From an uncultured euryarchaeote (GTDB taxonomy: Archaea; Thermoplasmatota; Poseidoniia; Poseidoniales; Poseidoniaceae): a DNA stretch of 40,213 nucleotides. The DNA lies in contig CALBFP010000179.1 in the NCBI GenBank assembly GCA_937894115.1, positions 1-40,213 of the forward strand, given 5' to 3'. This document shows positions 35,705 to 40,213 of this stretch, one piece after another (within the stretch, counting starts at the first letter, position 1; every line of letters begins with the position of its first letter). Both the position numbers and the translations under genes were made by a program. The notes beneath the pieces are model-generated. The model was given only the letters and a program-made list of their open reading frames with translations. It ran no database searches and had not been told where the DNA came from.

Positions 35705-38700
35705 TCAGTCATCGCTCTTCTTGCGACGAGTGGGGCGCTTGCGGGCTGGTGCAGCCTTTCGGGCGGGTCGCTTGCGAACGGGCCGCTTGCGTGGCTTGGA
35801 CTCTTCCTCATCATCATCGTCATCGTCATCATCATCATCGTCAAGTCCAGCCCAAGAGAGGTCATCGTCGTCGTCATCATCGTCGTCGTCCTCTACCTCT
35901 ACCTTCTTTTTGCGTCGCGTTTTCCGTTGCAAAACATTGACTGCAAACGGATCGTCTTCATCTTCAGATTCCGTGGATTCTTCTTGGGTTTCTGGTTTTG
36001 CATTTTGCGTTGAACTGGTTCCCGTAATTTCGTCCATATCCAAGTCTTGGGTTGTTCCTATGAATTCCGACATCCAATCGTCGTCATCATCGTCTCCACT
36101 CTTCTTCTTCTTTGGGCCTGTAAGACTGATTTGTACGATCATTAAGGCGACTACGAAAATGACGATGTTGACCGCAACCGCAATCCAAACCAAGACATAC
36201 GGTGGCTCACTCATGCTTGGTTTGATGACTTCAGGTTCAGCTTCTGGCTTCAGTGCTTCCTCATACTGACATATGGTTTCACCGAACTCGTCGTTCCGAC
36301 AATAATCAACAATAAACTCCACTTCGGCAGTTTCTTCATTTCCTGCCGTATCAAGTGCGCGAACCGTTACCGCATGCAGACCTGGCGGAAACGACCCTGT
36401 AGTGAATTCCATACTGCTTACCAGTGAGGTTCCATCGCCGTTGACATCTGTAATTCCTTCCGCATCAGCCCACGCACCGGAATCTCTTGAACCACTGGAA
36501 TCGGTCACCAATCGGTACTGCAATCGAGCGATTTGTACGTCGTCTTCAGCAGAAAACATGAGATTGATTTTTCCTCCGTAGAGATATTTCGATCCGACAT
36601 CGTTACCTGAAGGCGCAGGTGAAGGTGAATAAACTGTGACGGTAGGTTTTTTTGCGTCAATCTTAAACGATGTGTTGGTGATAACACCAAGGTTATCGGC
36701 CTCATCAATGAGTGTCATTCGAATGACCAAATCACTTGCGATTTCTGTTGCTGAAAGTCGGAACTCGTATACGTACTCAGGACCTTTTTCAGGGTTGAGG
36801 AGGTTGTCTGCTGTCTGAGTCATCACTGTTTTTCCTCCTGTCGCATTGTAACCCTCCAACGAAAATATTTCGATTTCGGGTGTTGTCTTGAGGTATTCAC
36901 TCACTTCGATGTTGACTGTGTAGAGACCTGGAACCAAGGAGGGACTTGTGTAGGGAACGCCGTCCTCATCGACCAACTCAATTACGACGCTCGGAGCACG
37001 AGCATCCTCACGAATCAAACGAGCGTTTCCAGTCAATCCTTCGATAATTTCTGGATTGCAATTGTTGTATTGATCGCAAACCGTAATCCCGTAGTAGGCA
37101 TCCTGCTCCGAGCCGGATTCGATAGGAACATTTCGAATGATGGTTGAGGAGCTTTGGAGGCCAACATTGATGTCGTCGAGAACAAGCTCCCAGCCTTCTT
37201 CATCACTGGAGGTAATGGAGGACTCAACGAAAGGATCTCCGTTGTGGCGCCATATTTGGTAGGATTCGTTTAGTTCCTGTAAGTTCCCCCACTCCATCGC
37301 AACGATTCCAAGATCGCCTCGACTTTCAGCGTTCACAATCTGGGGAATCGAGGGCCGAGTGATATCGATTTCAACCGGACCTGCTTCATTCTGGTCGAGA
37401 CCCAGATACTCAAACGAACCGTTTGCGTGTATGTATTGAGCTTCACTTGTGACGTAAATGTACCAATTGAGAACGGCCCCCGTTTCCGAAACGATATCTG
37501 GCCCGATGACAATATCAAACACTTCTGTGTTGTCGTTAACAAAGCCATGATAGGTTGTCTGTGTAGCAAACTGTGATGGGTTTGTGGGTACGCCATTGCT
37601 CGAGTAAATGTGGTATCTCTCACCCTCGACGCCGAGTTGATCGGTCCATGTAACGCGAATCGTTCGGTCGCCGATAAACTCAGCATGGACGTTGGTTGGC
37701 TCCTTTTGCCAGTTACTAAAGGCATCCTCCTCGATGGAATCGCAAGAACCGCCGCTTGTAGAGGCGTCGAACAATCCGATAGCGTCAACCGTTACAACGC
37801 AATAATATGCCATTCCTAACGTTCCAATCGGAAGTTGGCGAGGGTACTTGTAAGGAGTGTTCGAATTCTCAAGCGTCTGATTTTCATACACTGAAGCAAT
37901 GAACGTCACACCCGTATCGTAAATCGACGTAAATGCTGCTCCTGATACATAAAGATCGTAACGTTCTCCTGATTCACCTGAAACGCCAAACCATGTCAAC
38001 TCGGTCTGCCCGGTTCCATCGCTTTCCGAGGAAGTACCTACGCTGAACACGCTAACATGGCTCGGAGGTCGATTGTCCTCCAACACAGGAACCGTGAGCG
38101 CATTGTTCGACAAGAAGCGTAAATCAACAAAATCTTCGCCGTCTCCGGTTTTGTTGGGTATGAAGTACGTAATGGCATAGTAGGCGTCTTCGTTTGTGCT
38201 CGGAGGCACTGTGTAAACGTACGACTCCATATCGGAACTGATGTTCGCAATCAGCGTGGCGACCGTGAGTCCTTGGTAGACTAAGCCCCCATTGGAACGT
38301 GAAATTTCTGACGTCGAACGCCAAATCAGGATACTGGTGTTCTCCAAAGCCGGTTCCGTGTTCGGTAAGAGAGGGGAATGGTAGTTGATCCATGTGAGCG
38401 TCGTTTCGCTATCAGCAAGCGAGTATGAGGCTTGGAAGTACAACGGTGTTTCGATTGGAGAAGTTTCTTCTTGAACACCTATTGTTAAGGTGGATACGTC
38501 TGGGTCGAGTTCTTGATGGCTTACAGTGGTACCGTCTTGATCCCATTCAACAGTAACTGCATAGTAAAACGTGCTGTTCGTACCAGCATCGACAAGATAT
38601 GAAACGCTGTGACCGGGATGTTGCCCTCCATTGCCTCCAGCGGAGCTTAAACACCATGCATATTGAACGTAAAGATTCGCTTGACAAGCTACGACGGAAT

Positions 38701-39004
38701 CAATTACTTGTGCGGAATCAATGTTGGATGTTGTGATTGGTTCGGTGAAACGATGAACAAAGTAAATTGCTGAATGATAGTAAGGCACATTCCCATTGTA
38801 CGTGTCGATGTTTTGCCAAGTGATGGTCGTCGTCTCTGAAACGGAATCGAAAACTGCAGCGATATGTTGGGCTTGTAAATTGTCGGGATTTGTATCTACT
38901 GCCGTTGTTGTTGGTGTCAGAGGAGCAAGCATTAGCATCATGAGCAAGACCATGATGACGGCTTTTGGTCGGAGCCTACGGTTCAGCGCGTTCGCACCCA
39001 TCAC
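35705..39004 (-). CDS. Large surface protein with fibronectin III/Ig-like regions, one C-terminal TM, poly-Asp and Lys/Arg-rich cytoplasmic tail
   Basis: Signal peptide AVIMVLLMMLMLAPLTPTTTA; repeated beta-rich regions (TELTWFGVSGESGERYDLYVSG, IRVTWTDQLGVEGERYHIYSS); TM PPYVLVWIAVAVNIVIFVVALMIVQISL; tail DDDDDDDDDD...RKRPVRKRPARKAAPARKRPTRRKKSDD. Confidence 0.85.
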   Translation of the reverse strand: MMGANALNRRLRPKAVIMVLLMMLMLAPLTPTTTAVDTNPDNLQAQHIAAVFDSVSETTTITWQNIDTYNGNVPYYHSAIYFVHRFTEPITTSNIDSAQVIDSVVACQANLYVQYAWCLSSAGGNGGQHPGHSVSYLVDAGTNSTFYYAVTVEWDQDGTTVSHQELDPDVSTLTIGVQEETSPIETPLYFQASYSLADSETTLTWINYHSPLLPNTEPALENTSILIWRSTSEISRSNGGLVYQGLTVATLIANISSDMESYVYTVPPSTNEDAYYAITYFIPNKTGDGEDFVDLRFLSNNALTVPVLEDNRPPSHVSVFSVGTSSESDGTGQTELTWFGVSGESGERYDLYVSGAAFTSIYDTGVTFIASVYENQTLENSNTPYKYPRQLPIGTLGMAYYCVVTVDAIGLFDASTSGGSCDSIEEDAFSNWQKEPTNVHAEFIGDRTIRVTWTDQLGVEGERYHIYSSNGVPTNPSQFATQTTYHGFVNDNTEVFDIVIGPDIVSETGAVLNWYIYVTSEAQYIHANGSFEYLGLDQNEAGPVEIDITRPSIPQIVNAESRGDLGIVAMEWGNLQELNESYQIWRHNGDPFVESSITSSDEEGWELVLDDINVGLQSSSTIIRNVPIESGSEQDAYYGITVCDQYNNCNPEIIEGLTGNARLIREDARAPSVVIELVDEDGVPYTSPSLVPGLYTVNIEVSEYLKTTPEIEIFSLEGYNATGGKTVMTQTADNLLNPEKGPEYVYEFRLSATEIASDLVIRMTLIDEADNLGVITNTSFKIDAKKPTVTVYSPSPAPSGNDVGSKYLYGGKINLMFSAEDDVQIARLQYRLVTDSSGSRDSGAWADAEGITDVNGDGTSLVSSMEFTTGSFPPGLHAVTVRALDTAGNEETAEVEFIVDYCRNDEFGETICQYEEALKPEAEPEVIKPSMSEPPYVLVWIAVAVNIVIFVVALMIVQISLTGPKKKKSGDDDDDDWMSEFIGTTQDLDMDEITGTSSTQNAKPETQEESTESEDEDDPFAVNVLQRKTRRKKKVEVEDDDDDDDDDDLSWAGLDDDDDDDDDDDEEESKPRKRPVRKRPARKAAPARKRPTRRKKSDD
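35809..35890 (-). repeat. GAT/GAC trinucleotide microsatellite encoding two poly-Asp tracts
   Basis: On +: catcatcatcgtcatcgtcatcatcatcatcgtc ... gtcatcgtcgtcgtcatcatcgtcgtcgtc. Confidence 0.85.
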
Positions 39005-39080
39005 GCAATACGTCTCCGCCGACCGTTAAGAGTATGCCGCATGTAAAGTTGAACAAGAACCGTATTTCTTTATCGCGTTT

Positions 39081-39821
39081 TTATTCCGATTCGTCGCCTT
39101 TTGATTGAGTAAGTGGGTCTTCTTTGTCGAGCGCTTGGATTTCTTTTCTTGCTTGTGAAAAGCGAACCAAAAACGTGTAGATTCCTCCGATGCCAGACAC
39201 GATGACGATGACGGTAAGCGGGTTCATTTCAAGATGGTCGAACGGGTTTGGGGCTGAGGAAAAATCTTCGACGCCAATGAGCCAAAAAATTCCAGTCAAG
39301 GCAAGTGCTGCAATTGTGAGGATGGTTCGGTCGGCACGAGAAAAACCTCGATAGTTTCGCCCTCCACTGACAGCTTGGGCTTGAGTCCCCATGTAGGAGC
39401 CAAGTATCGTAAACCATGCTGCCGCCCAACCCAAAGCGGGTTCGTCAACCCAAGCAGGACTCGATGCGATAGCAATCACCCACATCGCGTCAAGGAGACG
39501 ATCAAGCGTATGGTCAAGATAATCTCCCCATCGAGACACTTGACCTGTTTGGCGGGCAAGTTGACCGTCGAGGCCATCCAGAATCATCGAGAACGTGATC
39601 AGCAGAGCGGATCCAATGAGCATCAACGCCCCAGCATCGCTTTTTGGTGCAAAGAAAACAAGCACGCTGGCGGCGATGCCAATTGGAAGCGCAAACCATG
39701 TTAGTATGGCTGGATTGGTTTTACCCAAACCAGAAACAAGGGGTGAAGCAAGGGCTTCCCATCGTTTCCTGAGTTGTTCCAGCGCCATCTCTATCGACTC
39801 TTCGAAGTGAAGAAGGGTCAT
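39081..39821 (-). CDS. CDP-alcohol phosphatidyltransferase family membrane protein
   Basis: Signature DGLDGQLARQTGQVSRWGDYLDHTLD fits D-x2-DG-x2-AR-x8-G-x3-D-x3-D. Start 39821 gives an ATGA overlap with the upstream gene. Confidence 0.92.
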   Translation of the reverse strand: MTLLHFEESIEMALEQLRKRWEALASPLVSGLGKTNPAILTWFALPIGIAASVLVFFAPKSDAGALMLIGSALLITFSMILDGLDGQLARQTGQVSRWGDYLDHTLDRLLDAMWVIAIASSPAWVDEPALGWAAAWFTILGSYMGTQAQAVSGGRNYRGFSRADRTILTIAALALTGIFWLIGVEDFSSAPNPFDHLEMNPLTVIVIVSGIGGIYTFLVRFSQARKEIQALDKEDPLTQSKGDESE

Positions 39822-40213
39822 ATGCTTTCGGCACCATATTCTGTGCTCATCCAATCTCTTGCATCCTGAATGCAGTTTTCCACTGTAGTCTTGGTGTTCT
39901 CTGCGTCCAGGAACTCCAGTACTCTGGTAATTGAGATGGGTTCGGTTGTGGTATCGATTTCTAAAACGTTGATTTTAGGATGAAGATTCAGAAGGTCGGA
40001 CCATGTTCCCGCCAAAAGTTCCCACTCTAGATTTTCACGTAGTTTATCGGCCGAATAATCTTCACGTTGTTCCAATCTTTGGCGCAACACGTTTGGTTTA
40101 CATCGAAGCACAATGGCCGCATCAATGGAGCAATGGTGGGACAAGTGCCCATCTATGAAACAAACCTGCTTCTCATTCCAACTCCAATTTGCAAGGCTTG
40201 TTGTGTCAACAAC
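39818..40213 (-). CDS. Adenylate kinase AK6/Fap7 family (N-terminus truncated by window edge)
   Basis: Frame open to window end: CFIDGHLSHHCSIDAAIVLRCKPNVLRQRLEQREDYSADKLRENLEWELLAGTW, matching the AK6 GHLSH and RCxPxxLxxRL pattern. Confidence 0.88.
   Translation of the reverse strand, partial: VVDTTSLANWSWNEKQVCFIDGHLSHHCSIDAAIVLRCKPNVLRQRLEQREDYSADKLRENLEWELLAGTWSDLLNLHPKINVLEIDTTTEPISITRVLEFLDAENTKTTVENCIQDARDWMSTEYGAESI

Noticed and set aside
35687-36269. + strand ORFs with poly-Ser/poly-Val or poly-Ile (35721..36269, 35687..36013)
   Set aside because: Antisense translations of the GAT/GAC poly-Asp tract; the - strand 1099-aa ORF explains the region.

Overview
The window looks like ordinary chromosomal sequence from a marine euryarchaeon. 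The style fits Marine Group II / Poseidoniales, inferred from gene content only: Pus10, Spt5/SecE, L21e-RpoF-DUF655-KsgA, Fap7/AK6, and a PGF-CTERM-like surface protein. I support about 33 protein-coding genes and two tRNAs: Leu(UAG) on + and Thr(CGU) on -. I saw no CRISPR array, integrase, transposase or prophage. The observations most worth a second look are: (1) a 262-aa protein with at least two, possibly four, histone-fold-like segments in one chain (28050-28838, -); (2) an Spt5 with an N-terminal degenerate Nudix domain (2611-3525, -); (3) a Pus10 whose catalytic domain is interrupted by a basic linker plus a SAP-like module (19943-21652); (4) a surface protein with an apparently identical 455-bp internal direct repeat around a diverged cassette, all in multiples of 3; (5) a membrane-anchored surface protein with poly-Asp tracts and an H1-like Lys/Arg/Pro/Ala cytoplasmic tail; (6) a [2Fe-2S] ferredoxin with no AUG/GUG start, possibly AUC. 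All assignments come from reading the translations by eye; no database search was run.
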